Below, piece by piece: positions 44,245-52,679 of a stretch of DNA of 64,000 bases. Within the stretch, counting starts at the first letter, position 1. Each line of letters starts with the position of its first letter. The stretch is from Paenibacillus daejeonensis DSM 15491 (GTDB lineage: Bacteria > Bacillota > Bacilli > Paenibacillales > Paenibacillaceae): the NCBI RefSeq assembly GCF_000378385.1, contig NZ_KB899677.1, positions 42,941-106,940 on the forward strand, in the 5' to 3' direction. Under the pieces are notes generated by a model. It was not told where the DNA came from, ran no database searches, and saw only the letters and a list, made by a program, of their open reading frames with translations. The position numbers and the translations under genes are program-made.

Positions 44245-46024
44245 CGGATTGCACCCTCTGTTTGTTCAGATATAATGTGATAACGGTCCCTTCACCTTCC
44301 GCACTTTCAATGTGCAGCCGGGTATCGCCTCCATAGTACGCTTTGACTCGTTCACTGACATTGTACAGGCCATGCCCGCCCTCTGACGTCTCCAACTGGT
44401 CCCGGTCTGCCCTGCCTGCAAGTACAAGCCGGATCATCTCCAGCCGTTCCTCCTGCATTCCCGCACCGTTATCCGCAATCGTTATTGTCACCTGCTCAGC
44501 ATCCTGTTCAACAGTCAGTGTAATGCTGCCGCCCCGGGACGCAGGCGCAATGCCATGGATCACACTGTTCTCTACCAGCGGTTGCAGAATAAATCGCGGA
44601 CACGCCAAACCCGTTGCCTGTTCGTCAACATTGAAATCAAACGCCAGCCTTGGACCGAGCCGGGTCTTGTGAATGTTCAAATAGTGGGCGACATTTCTGA
44701 TTTCCTCCTTCAGCCGGGTATCCTCTCGTTCATGGGACAAGCTGTACCGCATTAATTGGCCAAAAGAAAATGTAATCTCAGCGACCTCCTGATCTTCATT
44801 TTTCTCCGCCAGCATTCGGATAGTCTCTAGTGTATTGTATAGAAAGTGTGGTTTGATCTGCGCCTGCAGTACCTTGTAGGCCGCTTCTTTGCGAAGCAGC
44901 TCCGATCGCTGCGCCGTGTTCACGAGCTCATCCATCCGCTGTAGCATCCGATTATAGGAGAAGGTCAGATACCCGATCTCATCCTGATCTTGCCCGTGCT
45001 CCAGAATACGAAAGTTATCCGCTCCCACCTTGCGCATATGCCTGGCAAGTGTCAGAATCCTTCTCGTGACTGACGAAGCCAGCCAGTAATAGATAGCCGA
45101 CAGCAATAACAACAGACCAGCAATGGACACAGCCAGGACAATCCTCTGGGATTGCATATTATGGAACACTTCACTGGCCTGACTGACTACCGTCACACGC
45201 AAATCCAACTTGTCTACGGTCAAGCTATTCACGATCATGCCGTTATTGCCCTCATGAAAGTAACCATCGGCCGAATTGATGATGCGTTCCCGGATATTGT
45301 CCGGCATCTCCTGTAATTCCGCCAAGTGATCAAAGGGTTGCAGCGCTGGCAGCAGATAGACCGCAGAGCGTCCCTCATTGCTGACCGTGGATTCAAACTT
45401 CTGCAGCATATGATCATTCAGCTCAACCGCCAGCACGCCTACATGCTTGGTAAACTGATCGGCATACATGTTCTGATAGTAGGCCAATGAGGCATACTCC
45501 TGTTCATGGGGAACTGTAAACCAGCCGCCTTCCCCCGGCTTGAGCCTAGCAATTTGCACTTGCAAGTCCTGATCCAAGTTTTCCATGGGCACAATTTTTT
45601 GCGGAACCGTGAAAACCGCGCTGTCTCTTTTGTAGATGATGATATCTCCAATATTTGAATTGCCTGAATGAACATACGACATAATGGGCCGGATATTCCG
45701 CAGGTAATTATAAGCATATTCTACTTCACTTCTATAATCGTTGTTCAAGTATCCGACCAGGTTGGTGTTGTATTGAAACAAGCCATAATTGGATTCGATC
45801 TGCAGCAAATCCATCTGCAAGCTGGCATGAGCCTGAGTCAGTAATTGCTGCTTGCCGCGAGCATATTCCTCCATCAGACTGCTGTTCAATTGATTGTAAT
45901 AGTAGAGACCGAAGGTTATTACGGGAACAAAGATGATAATGAAATAACCAAACGTCATTTTTTTTACAATTCCCATTTTGTTAAATCGAGCCTTTTGCGC
46001 CAAGTTCGCTGCCCATGTTTTCAT
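44219..46024 (-). CDS. YesM-like sensor histidine kinase
   Basis: This is a 601-residue kinase. It has transmembrane segments near 20-42 and 300-320, a large extracellular dCache-like sensor between them, HAMP (320-375), the phosphorylated His in KPHFLYNTLETIRMLA, and HATPase boxes QPLVENSVIHGIAPA and IADNGAGMQEERL. The ribosome binding site is weak (AGAAGTG). It lies 100 bases after the binding-protein gene on the same strand. Confidence 0.94.
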   Translation of the reverse strand: MKTWAANLAQKARFNKMGIVKKMTFGYFIIIFVPVITFGLYYYNQLNSSLMEEYARGKQQLLTQAHASLQMDLLQIESNYGLFQYNTNLVGYLNNDYRSEVEYAYNYLRNIRPIMSYVHSGNSNIGDIIIYKRDSAVFTVPQKIVPMENLDQDLQVQIARLKPGEGGWFTVPHEQEYASLAYYQNMYADQFTKHVGVLAVELNDHMLQKFESTVSNEGRSAVYLLPALQPFDHLAELQEMPDNIRERIINSADGYFHEGNNGMIVNSLTVDKLDLRVTVVSQASEVFHNMQSQRIVLAVSIAGLLLLLSAIYYWLASSVTRRILTLARHMRKVGADNFRILEHGQDQDEIGYLTFSYNRMLQRMDELVNTAQRSELLRKEAAYKVLQAQIKPHFLYNTLETIRMLAEKNEDQEVAEITFSFGQLMRYSLSHEREDTRLKEEIRNVAHYLNIHKTRLGPRLAFDFNVDEQATGLACPRFILQPLVENSVIHGIAPASRGGSITLTVEQDAEQVTITIADNGAGMQEERLEMIRLVLAGRADRDQLETSEGGHGLYNVSERVKAYYGGDTRLHIESAEGEGTVITLYLNKQRVQSDAEIVDRR

Positions 46025-46124
46025 CTGTGTTCACTTCTTTTTGGATTAAGTGTACTGAAGCTTTTGTATAGTAGCAAGAGAGGCCCTAATATAAGGCCCC
46101 TCTGCATGGGTGATTTTCGTTCAA

Positions 46125-47672
46125 TTACTCGATTTCTTGCAGGTTTTTCTGGTATTGCTCATCAGCATACGCTTCCAGACGATCGATGCCGATCCCGTCG
46201 GCCAGCTTCATCATATTGTGATAAGCCTGCTCTGCTGCTTCTTCACTTGTGGCCAGATAGATTTTGACCTCTTCATTTTTCCGCATCTCTTCGATCCGGT
46301 CGAAGATGACCCGCTCATCTGTACCACTACGCAGACGAACCATACCAATAGCCGGGCTGAACTCCGTGACGGCCTTGATTTCTTCCAGCGCTTGTGTTGA
46401 CTGCAGCCCTGGCACGTAAGCACGTAACCCCTCTACAATCGCATCGGAGTACAGATACCACCATTTCAAACCCTCATTATTGACATATTCTTCGTCATTC
46501 ACATCGTAAGTGAACACTGGATAGCCGTCTTCATGCCATTCCCACTGTTCGCCTTCGATGCCAAACATGACGAGCTCCTTGCCTTCATCGCTGGCCAGGT
46601 ACTCCAGGAACTGGATCGACTTCTCTGGATTGGAGTTATTCCGTGTAATATACACCCCGGAGAAGCCGGTGGACGAACTGATGTTAATCGCCTTATCAGT
46701 CAAGGTCGATGGGATCATACGGAAGCGGAACTCTTCTCCTTGTGCTGCAAGGGCAGCATTGTTGCGCTCAGCAACACTTACCGTGTGCATGTGAGCAAAG
46801 GCTCTGCCGCTTTGCGCATACTCATCGTCTATCTGATCATTGCCATAGGTGAAATTCTCAGCCAGGATATGGCCCTTGCGATACATGTTATTCATGAATT
46901 TGTAGTATTCCAACATAGCTGGGTGCTTCAGCTTATGATGCAGCGTTCCCCCGTCTTCATACCAATTGCTGTGAGGCGGCATGCCGAATTGCATTTGGAA
47001 GTAATGATAAATCCAGTTAATATCAATCGTAAGTGGGACCATATCCGGATATTCCGCTTTTACCTGATCCAGAATATTCTCGAAATCCTCCAGCGACTCA
47101 ATGGCCGGATTGCCGAGCGCCTCCATAATATCTTCCCTTACCGCAATACCCGGATTGCCATCGTTGCCGAGGGCGAACGGATTACTCTCCCATTCCTCCG
47201 GGGTGGCGTAGGAATTCATGACGGAATAGACATTGCCGTCTTGTGCTGTGTTCACAGCCAGTCGCGTCGGATCAATGACAAAATCCGGTGCATATTGCTC
47301 AATTAGTTCATTCCATGGATAGGCGAGATCCTCGTTCTCCAGGCGGGTCTCCCGATTCGCGAAAATCAGGTCAGGAAGATCGCCAGAGGCAATCATCAAG
47401 GGCAATTGCTGGTCGTCAGACGCCACTGTAACGTTCAACTTGACGCCTGTACGCTTGGTCAGTTCGTCGGCAATCGTTCCCCGCCACGACTGAACCGGAT
47501 ACCAGGAATGATGAATGAATAAATCCAATTCCACAATTTCATCGCTGCCCGCACCTTCTCCGCCTTCGGCGGGTGTCTGAGGTGCATTGGGTTCATTATT
47601 CCCAGCGCAGGCTGTCAACAGCGAGGCAGCAAGCGTGAAGCTCAACAAGGATGAAGCGATTTTCTTTTTCAT
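46125..47672 (-). CDS. LipO/YtcQ-type solute-binding lipoprotein
   Basis: This 515-residue extracellular receptor has lipobox LTAC (lipid Cys near residue 21), an acidic linker and a large family 1 binding-protein fold of the LipO/YtcQ group. Seen are LDLFIHHSWYPVQSWRGTIA at the N-terminus, DLPDLIFANRETRLE and NNSNPEKSIQFLEYLASDEG. GGAGGG precedes the ATG. It belongs with the two permeases upstream. Complex oligosaccharides are typical ligands of this group. Confidence 0.93.
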   Translation of the reverse strand: MKKKIASSLLSFTLAASLLTACAGNNEPNAPQTPAEGGEGAGSDEIVELDLFIHHSWYPVQSWRGTIADELTKRTGVKLNVTVASDDQQLPLMIASGDLPDLIFANRETRLENEDLAYPWNELIEQYAPDFVIDPTRLAVNTAQDGNVYSVMNSYATPEEWESNPFALGNDGNPGIAVREDIMEALGNPAIESLEDFENILDQVKAEYPDMVPLTIDINWIYHYFQMQFGMPPHSNWYEDGGTLHHKLKHPAMLEYYKFMNNMYRKGHILAENFTYGNDQIDDEYAQSGRAFAHMHTVSVAERNNAALAAQGEEFRFRMIPSTLTDKAINISSSTGFSGVYITRNNSNPEKSIQFLEYLASDEGKELVMFGIEGEQWEWHEDGYPVFTYDVNDEEYVNNEGLKWWYLYSDAIVEGLRAYVPGLQSTQALEEIKAVTEFSPAIGMVRLRSGTDERVIFDRIEEMRKNEEVKIYLATSEEAAEQAYHNMMKLADGIGIDRLEAYADEQYQKNLQEIE

Positions 47673-47737
47673 GTCGAACCCTCCATTTTCGTATAGCTAG
47701 TCTATATTAAAGCTGACGCTCCAATATCGCATGTTCG

Positions 47738-48613
47738 TTACTCTTTCACGGAACCCAGCATGATGCCGGATACAAAATGCTTTTGCAAAAACGGGTATAC
47801 AAGCATAATCGGCACCACAGACACGACCATGGCCGTTACCTGCAAAGAATAGCTGGTGACCCCAGAGCCGGCAGCTGCTGCAAGTGATTCCTGCGGCACT
47901 TGGCTGCGGTTAATAATCTCAATCATCCGATACGTAAGGGTTCTCAAATAATCATCCCGAACGAAGTAAGCGGAGTCGAGCCATGAATTCCATTGTCCCA
48001 CCCCAAGAAACAGCGACATGGTAGCCAGCAGTGGCTTGGACACGGGCAGGATGATACGGAAGAATATCGTCAATTCGTTCGCCCCGTCCATATGGGCGCT
48101 CTCCTTCAATTCCTTTGGAATCTCTCGGAAGAACGAAATGGCAATCAGCAGGAAAAAAGTGCTCAGCAACGACGGAATAATATAAACGCCGAAGGAATTC
48201 AACAGTCCAAGCGAACGCAGAACCACATAATACGGGATCAGTCCCCCGGAGAAGTACATGGCGAAAATAACAAGGACAAAATACACATTGCGAAACGCAA
48301 GATCTCTCTGCGATAATCCGTAAGCCACCATACTTGTAAAGAGCACCCCGGTAGCTACGCCAACAGCTGTCCTGGCTATACTCATGAATAAGGCGTTCGT
48401 CCATTCCGGGCTGCTGAAGAACATGGCGTAGTTATCCAGCGTGAAGCTGTCCGGCCAGAAATATGAGCCGCCCAGCAGCGCATTCGAGCCGGAGTTAAAT
48501 GAAGTAATGACCAGATAGTAGAACGGAAATACGGTCGCAATAAAAACGATCACCAACAAGATATAAATGGTACTGTCGAGCACGATGTCTTCGGTTGTTT
48601 TTCGTTTGAACAT
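47738..48613 (-). CDS. YtcP/LplC-type ABC permease
   Basis: This is a 291-residue permease with six membrane segments and the conserved loop ELKESAHMDGANELTIFFRI (about 180-200). The C-terminal QKHFVSGIMLGSVKE is typical of LplC/YtcP. GAGAGGGGG lies upstream of the ATG, and the gene is 24 bases after the LplB-type gene. Confidence 0.94.
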   Translation of the reverse strand: MFKRKTTEDIVLDSTIYILLVIVFIATVFPFYYLVITSFNSGSNALLGGSYFWPDSFTLDNYAMFFSSPEWTNALFMSIARTAVGVATGVLFTSMVAYGLSQRDLAFRNVYFVLVIFAMYFSGGLIPYYVVLRSLGLLNSFGVYIIPSLLSTFFLLIAISFFREIPKELKESAHMDGANELTIFFRIILPVSKPLLATMSLFLGVGQWNSWLDSAYFVRDDYLRTLTYRMIEIINRSQVPQESLAAAAGSGVTSYSLQVTAMVVSVVPIMLVYPFLQKHFVSGIMLGSVKE

Positions 48614-48637
48614 GGTGTCCCCCTCTCCGCCGAAGCC

Positions 48638-49615
48638 TTAGAACAATCCGTTTCCGGAAACCCGCTTGGCAATATAATTACTTGAGAAGATCAAGATGAC
48701 TGAAATGACCGATTGAAATAAATCGATTGCAGCCGCATAAGAGAATCTTCCTTGAGCCAGACCCGCCTTGAACGCATAGGTTTGTACAATTTCTGAGGTA
48801 CTGTTATTACTTGCATTGCCGAACAAATAGGCCTGGTCAAAGTTGGAGCCAATCAGCCCTCCGCCAAGAATACTACCAATCGTCAGGATAAGTACAACGA
48901 CAACAGTTCCCTTGATTCCTGGGAGAGTGATATGCCAGATGCGAGATAATCGGCCTGCTCCGTCAATCTGTGCGGCTTCGTACAGGGCCGGATTAATTCC
49001 GGCAATCGAGGCGAGGAAGATGATAGCCCACCATCCGGCTTCTTTCCAAATCGCTGTTCCGATCGCCGTTCCCCAGAAATAAGATCCGCTTGTCAGGAAA
49101 GGAATCGGCTGTTCAATCCATCCCCAGGACATGAAAAGATTGTTGATCATGCCGATATCACCAGAGAGAAAAGTGAATGCAACGCCCAGCACAACGACCC
49201 ATGATATAAAGTGAGGCAGGTAGCTGGCCGTTTGAACCACCCGCTTAAATGCCAGATTCTTGACTTCATTCAGCATGATCGCAAAGAGTATAGGTACCGG
49301 AAACGTAAAGATGACCTTCAAAAAGCTAAGCATCAGCGTATTACGAATGATTTCGTAGAATTGGTAGTCATTATAAAATTCAGCGAAATACCGAAAACCT
49401 ACCCACTCACTTGTAAAGATTCCTTTGACCCCACTTGTGATGGAGTAATCTTTGAAGGCCATCAAGATCCCGAACATGGGGGTGTACGAAAATACGAGCA
49501 AGAATACCAGCCCTATCCATACAAAATAATGCATACCCTGTTGTTTTTTGAAGCGTTTCCATAACGGGGACCCGGAAGCCGCTTTTATTTCAGGTTGCTT
49601 GGCAGCCATCTTCAT
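48638..49615 (-). CDS. LplB-type ABC permease
   Basis: This is a 325-residue permease with six membrane segments and the loop ALYEAAQIDGAGRLSRIWHI (about 205-225). It is first in the operon. ATG 49615 with GGAG nine bases upstream is chosen over the ORF's distal ATG. A cre-like site lies about 100 bases upstream. No ATPase gene is linked, as is usual for Lpl-type systems that use MsmX. Confidence 0.93.
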   Translation of the reverse strand: MKMAAKQPEIKAASGSPLWKRFKKQQGMHYFVWIGLVFLLVFSYTPMFGILMAFKDYSITSGVKGIFTSEWVGFRYFAEFYNDYQFYEIIRNTLMLSFLKVIFTFPVPILFAIMLNEVKNLAFKRVVQTASYLPHFISWVVVLGVAFTFLSGDIGMINNLFMSWGWIEQPIPFLTSGSYFWGTAIGTAIWKEAGWWAIIFLASIAGINPALYEAAQIDGAGRLSRIWHITLPGIKGTVVVVLILTIGSILGGGLIGSNFDQAYLFGNASNNSTSEIVQTYAFKAGLAQGRFSYAAAIDLFQSVISVILIFSSNYIAKRVSGNGLF

Positions 49616-49712
49616 ATGCACCGTCTCCTTTCTATCATTTATTATAAGAGGCGAGATACTCGTGCCGACAGTCATCATTATTTAGAACAGGTTGTGATTT
49701 TCTTAGAACTTT

Positions 49713-49726
49713 TGTAAGCGCATTCA
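49713..49726 (-). promoter_or_regulatory. Candidate cre site of the Lpl-type importer
   Basis: TGTAAGCGCATTCA matches 13 of 14 positions of TGWAARCGYTWNCA in the promoter region of the operon starting at 49615. Confidence 0.55.
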
Positions 49727-49837
49727 ATTGATGGTCGTTTTTTTTGACCAAACGGCCCTTGCCCTACTCTCCAAAATCTTCTAGACTGGTTTACGTATGC
49801 AATACCAATTCATTCTAGTCAACAGGAGGTGTACACC

Positions 49838-50305
49838 ATGTCTTTTGATCCCGTCTGGTTCATGGTGGCAGCCAGCGTTATCGCTACCATCGGAATTGCG
49901 GTCCTATTCAGTCAGTCCATGCTTGCGATTCAAACCGAAATGGATCGCGACCCTCAGGCAGCCAGCCATGGCTTTGTGGATAAGCAGCGGACCTCCTTCC
50001 TGCTCAAAGCTGCTATTGTTGAAAGTCTGCCGATGATTCTTATCGTCATCGGATTCATGCAAGGGGCGGATTCCGACACCACGCGTGACACCATGGCTAT
50101 TATCCTGCCGCTCGTGATCATTATCGGGGTATTCGCGGCATCTATCTTCGGCATCTGGAGCGCCCTTCGTCAAGCCTTGTCTCACCATGATATTGTCGGG
50201 CAACCCGTAGCTCAGGCCATCCAGGCTTATGGATTTCTGGCGATCGCCTTTGCAGGCGCGATCCCTATCATCTCGGTCATGTTTACGCTCTTCATCCTTG
50301 GCTAA
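49838..50305 (+). CDS. Tandem ATP-synthase-c-like membrane protein
   Basis: This is a 155-residue protein with four membrane helices that look like two c-subunit hairpins in a row. The second helix of hairpin one (LLKAAIVESLPMILIVIGFM, about 50-69) has the Glu in the place used for ion binding by F/V-type c subunits. The equivalent helix of hairpin two (GFLAIAFAGAIPIISVMFTL) has no acid. AGGAGGT lies seven bases before ATG 49838. No other ATP synthase gene is nearby, so it is probably not part of a normal rotor. Function unknown. Confidence 0.7.
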   Translation: MSFDPVWFMVAASVIATIGIAVLFSQSMLAIQTEMDRDPQAASHGFVDKQRTSFLLKAAIVESLPMILIVIGFMQGADSDTTRDTMAIILPLVIIIGVFAASIFGIWSALRQALSHHDIVGQPVAQAIQAYGFLAIAFAGAIPIISVMFTLFILG

Positions 50306-50337
50306 TCCATGCTGCCGAGCCAGAAAGGACGTTACCT

Positions 50338-50772
50338 ATGCTCGTTGCCACGCATATGGCGGCCGCGGCCGCCCTCTACAAGCTGAGCTCCATTGACAAG
50401 TTGTCCCGTCCCGCGCGGCTTGCGGCGATTCCGGCTGTTCTGATTCTATCTTTTGCCTCCCACTTCGCCCTGGACGCTATTCCCCATCGCGAGCTACAGA
50501 TGCCTGGCAATGTCGCGATCGGCTTGCTCGTGATCGCTTGGCTATGTCTCATCGCCTGGCGGGATAAGGATGTGCTCGTGCTAGCGACTGCCTTTCTGGG
50601 CGCGCTGCCCGATCTGATGTGGGTGCTGAAGATCAGCCCGGCATATGACGCAATCCATTCTTCCCTGCATTTCAGCGGCGTGCGGGTGCCGTCGTATATC
50701 CTGCTGGTCGAGCTGGCAGGCATGGTGGCCCTGATGATCATCGTCTCGCTGCGACGAAGTCGGTCTCAGTAG
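50338..50772 (+). CDS. Small membrane protein (DUF457/YdjM-like)
   Basis: This is a 144-residue protein with about four hydrophobic segments. His and Asp residues in ATHMAAAAALY, SFASHFALDAIPHRE and GALPDLMWV recall the metal-dependent membrane hydrolase-like DUF457/YdjM group. The C-terminal helix ends in a basic tail. It starts 32 bases after the c-like gene and is probably co-transcribed with it. Confidence 0.7.
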   Translation: MLVATHMAAAAALYKLSSIDKLSRPARLAAIPAVLILSFASHFALDAIPHRELQMPGNVAIGLLVIAWLCLIAWRDKDVLVLATAFLGALPDLMWVLKISPAYDAIHSSLHFSGVRVPSYILLVELAGMVALMIIVSLRRSRSQ

Positions 50773-50833
50773 AAGTTCTCAGGCTGCCTTCAAAAAGGCG
50801 CCTACGGTCACGGATCGATCTTCCGATCGCTGT

Positions 50834-50887
50834 TGTCCCCGGATTTCTTGATTTTCTAACCGCTTTAGCGGTTGAAATCCGGGGACA
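50834..50887. repeat. Long inverted repeat
   Basis: TGTCCCCGGATTTC (50834-50847) and GAAATCCGGGGACA (50874-50887) are perfectly complementary and enclose a second hairpin AACCGC-TTTA-GCGGTT. It directly precedes the repeat module at 50888 and lies after the small membrane-protein gene, so it may help end that transcript. Confidence 0.8.
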
Positions 50888-50979
50888 GCGTATGCTTTCG
50901 AAGCTAGCTTTTCTGCGAAAAGCTTTCAGGCGAACGCTCCGCAGCGCATGCTCCCGAAGTCGCTTTCTTTCAGAAAGCG
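50888..50979. repeat. Two hairpin repeat modules related to those at 2466-2545
   Basis: Module one is GCGTATGCTTTCGAAG (50888-50903) followed by hairpin AGCTTTTC-TGC-GAAAAGCT (50906-50924). Module two is GCGCATGCTCCCGAAG (50944-50959) followed by CGCTTTCT-TTC-AGAAAGCG (50961-50979). The complement of the 2466-2545 repeat has the same order: GCGTATGCTTCCGAAG, then a hairpin. The rest of 50773-51239 holds the inverted repeat, a terminator and no gene. Confidence 0.75.
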
Positions 50980-51042
50980 TTGACCAGATTCGATTCCGTG
51001 CCTCTTCGGCCTTTTGAGGGCGAGCTGAATTCTTTCAAAAAA

Positions 51043-51077
51043 AACCCCTCCGTCTTGCTCGGCTGGAGGGGGTTTTT
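51043..51077 (+). terminator. Rho-independent terminator
   Basis: AACCCCTCC and GGAGGGGGTT pair around a 13-base loop, followed by TTTT. It ends the 49838-50772 transcript. Confidence 0.85.
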
Positions 51078-51239
51078 CTATGTTTAAACCTATGTTGAAA
51101 CGCTACACTTATCCACCCTTTCTCTTTAGGAGTCTGTGGGACGGCTGGTCTGTCCATACTGCCAAGTAGGATCAAATCTGCTCAGAATGGTTATCTCATG
51201 GCCGACATCGGGGTAATAGCATTCGAATGGAGGGAGAAT

Positions 51240-51716
51240 ATGGAACGTCACAATTCACTGCCTGGACGTACGAAGCGGAATGGGATATCTGGCGCTTTGT
51301 TTGGACTGGGGCTGGTGGCATTTATAGATGAGACGATCTTTCATCAGCTGCTGCATTGGCATCATTTCTATGACCGGTCGTCGACGGAGATTGGCTTGGT
51401 CTCGGATGGCTTCTTTCACGCCTTCAGTTGGTTTGCTACAATTGGGGGTCTGTTCATGTATGCTGATCTTCGGCGCAGGGGCGTTTTGAATAAGAAATTA
51501 TGGTGGGGCGCCGTGCTGATTGGCGGCGGGGCCTTTCAATTGTACGACGGCCTCATTCAGCACAAGCTCATGCGTATCCATCAAATCCGTTACGTAGACC
51601 ATGTCATTGTGTATGACTGGGTTTGGAATGTAAGCGCGGTTCTGATGATTGTGGCTGGACTGCTACTTAGGCACCGGGCAGTTGAAAACAAGACTGCTGC
51701 GTGGGAGGGATCGTAA
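51240..51716 (+). CDS. DUF2243 membrane protein
   Basis: This is a 158-residue protein with four membrane helices and many His residues at helix ends (DETIFHQLLHWHHFYD, DGFFHAFSW, YDGLIQHKLMRIHQI), the pattern of DUF2243. GGAGGGAG precedes ATG 51240. Its stop is immediately followed by the ATG of the CtaG-like gene. The pair suggests a shared role in copper handling or oxidase assembly, but the exact function is not known. Confidence 0.88.
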   Translation: MERHNSLPGRTKRNGISGALFGLGLVAFIDETIFHQLLHWHHFYDRSSTEIGLVSDGFFHAFSWFATIGGLFMYADLRRRGVLNKKLWWGAVLIGGGAFQLYDGLIQHKLMRIHQIRYVDHVIVYDWVWNVSAVLMIVAGLLLRHRAVENKTAAWEGS

Positions 51717-52571
51717 ATGGATGCGATTCATGATGGTGCTGATCAACATCATCATCCCGAACCAGCTTCTTCCCTGCCTGCAGATGGTACGGCTTCGGAG
51801 GTTCTCGCAATTGCTCTGCAGTCCGCACCGTTCCTCCTCCTGGCCGCCATCTATCCTGTTGCTGCGGCCTTGTCGGCCCGTCGCTATGGCCCATGGCCGC
51901 AACATCGCGTACTCTTCTGGCTACTTGGCGTTATGACTGCAGGGGCATCCTTGGTTGGCCCTCTTGCAACTGCGAGCCACCACTCTTTTGAAGCACATAT
52001 GGCGGCTCATCTACTGCTCGGGATGCTTGCTCCGCTGTTCATTGTCTTGAGCTTCCCTGTCACCCTGCTGCTACGCACGCTTCGGACTCCGACAGCCCGG
52101 CGTCTGTCTGGTGTTCTTAGAGCCAAGCCCTTGCAATGGATAACCCATCCGGTTACGGCTGCCGTACTGAATGTCGGGGGATTAGCCTTTCTATATCTAA
52201 CAAATCTCTATCATCTGATGCATGAGAACGTCCTGATTTATGGACTGGTGCATGTGCATATTTTCCTCGCAGCGTATGTCTTCACAGCCTCTATCCTGTA
52301 CACCGATCCAGCTCCGCACCGCAAGAGCTATCCGTATCGGGCCGTTGTCCTGGTCCTGGCGCTGGCGGCTCACGGCATGTTGGCCAAATATCTCTACGCT
52401 CATCCCCCTGTAGGCGTCCCCTCCGCCCAGGCAGAGGCCGGGAGCATGCTCATGTACTATGGCGGAGATGTCGTTCATATCGCAATCATCCTCTTGTTCT
52501 GCAGACAGTGGTACCGCAGTGCAGGACACGCCTTGGCTGCAAAAAAAGCGAGGTTAGAACCTGAGGTGTAA
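51717..52571 (+). CDS. ctaG: CtaG-like cytochrome c oxidase assembly factor
   Basis: This is a 284-residue membrane protein of the caa3-type CtaG family, needed for copper-dependent maturation of cytochrome caa3 oxidase in Bacillus. It has seven hydrophobic segments and His-rich positions (DQHHHPEP at the N-terminus, ATASHHSFEAHMAAHLLLGM, VHVHIFLAAYVF, YGGDVVHIAI) that could carry copper. No oxidase genes are in the window. It overlaps nothing but abuts the DUF2243 gene. Confidence 0.88.
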   Translation: MDAIHDGADQHHHPEPASSLPADGTASEVLAIALQSAPFLLLAAIYPVAAALSARRYGPWPQHRVLFWLLGVMTAGASLVGPLATASHHSFEAHMAAHLLLGMLAPLFIVLSFPVTLLLRTLRTPTARRLSGVLRAKPLQWITHPVTAAVLNVGGLAFLYLTNLYHLMHENVLIYGLVHVHIFLAAYVFTASILYTDPAPHRKSYPYRAVVLVLALAAHGMLAKYLYAHPPVGVPSAQAEAGSMLMYYGGDVVHIAIILLFCRQWYRSAGHALAAKKARLEPEV

Positions 52572-52679
52572 CTTTTTCTTTTTAATAGAAACTTTTTCCT
52601 TTCCCTGACAGTCTAATGTTACAACTAGACTATGGAGCCCATCCTGCAAATCGTAGGTGAGCTCCGGAAGGTGGAAGGT

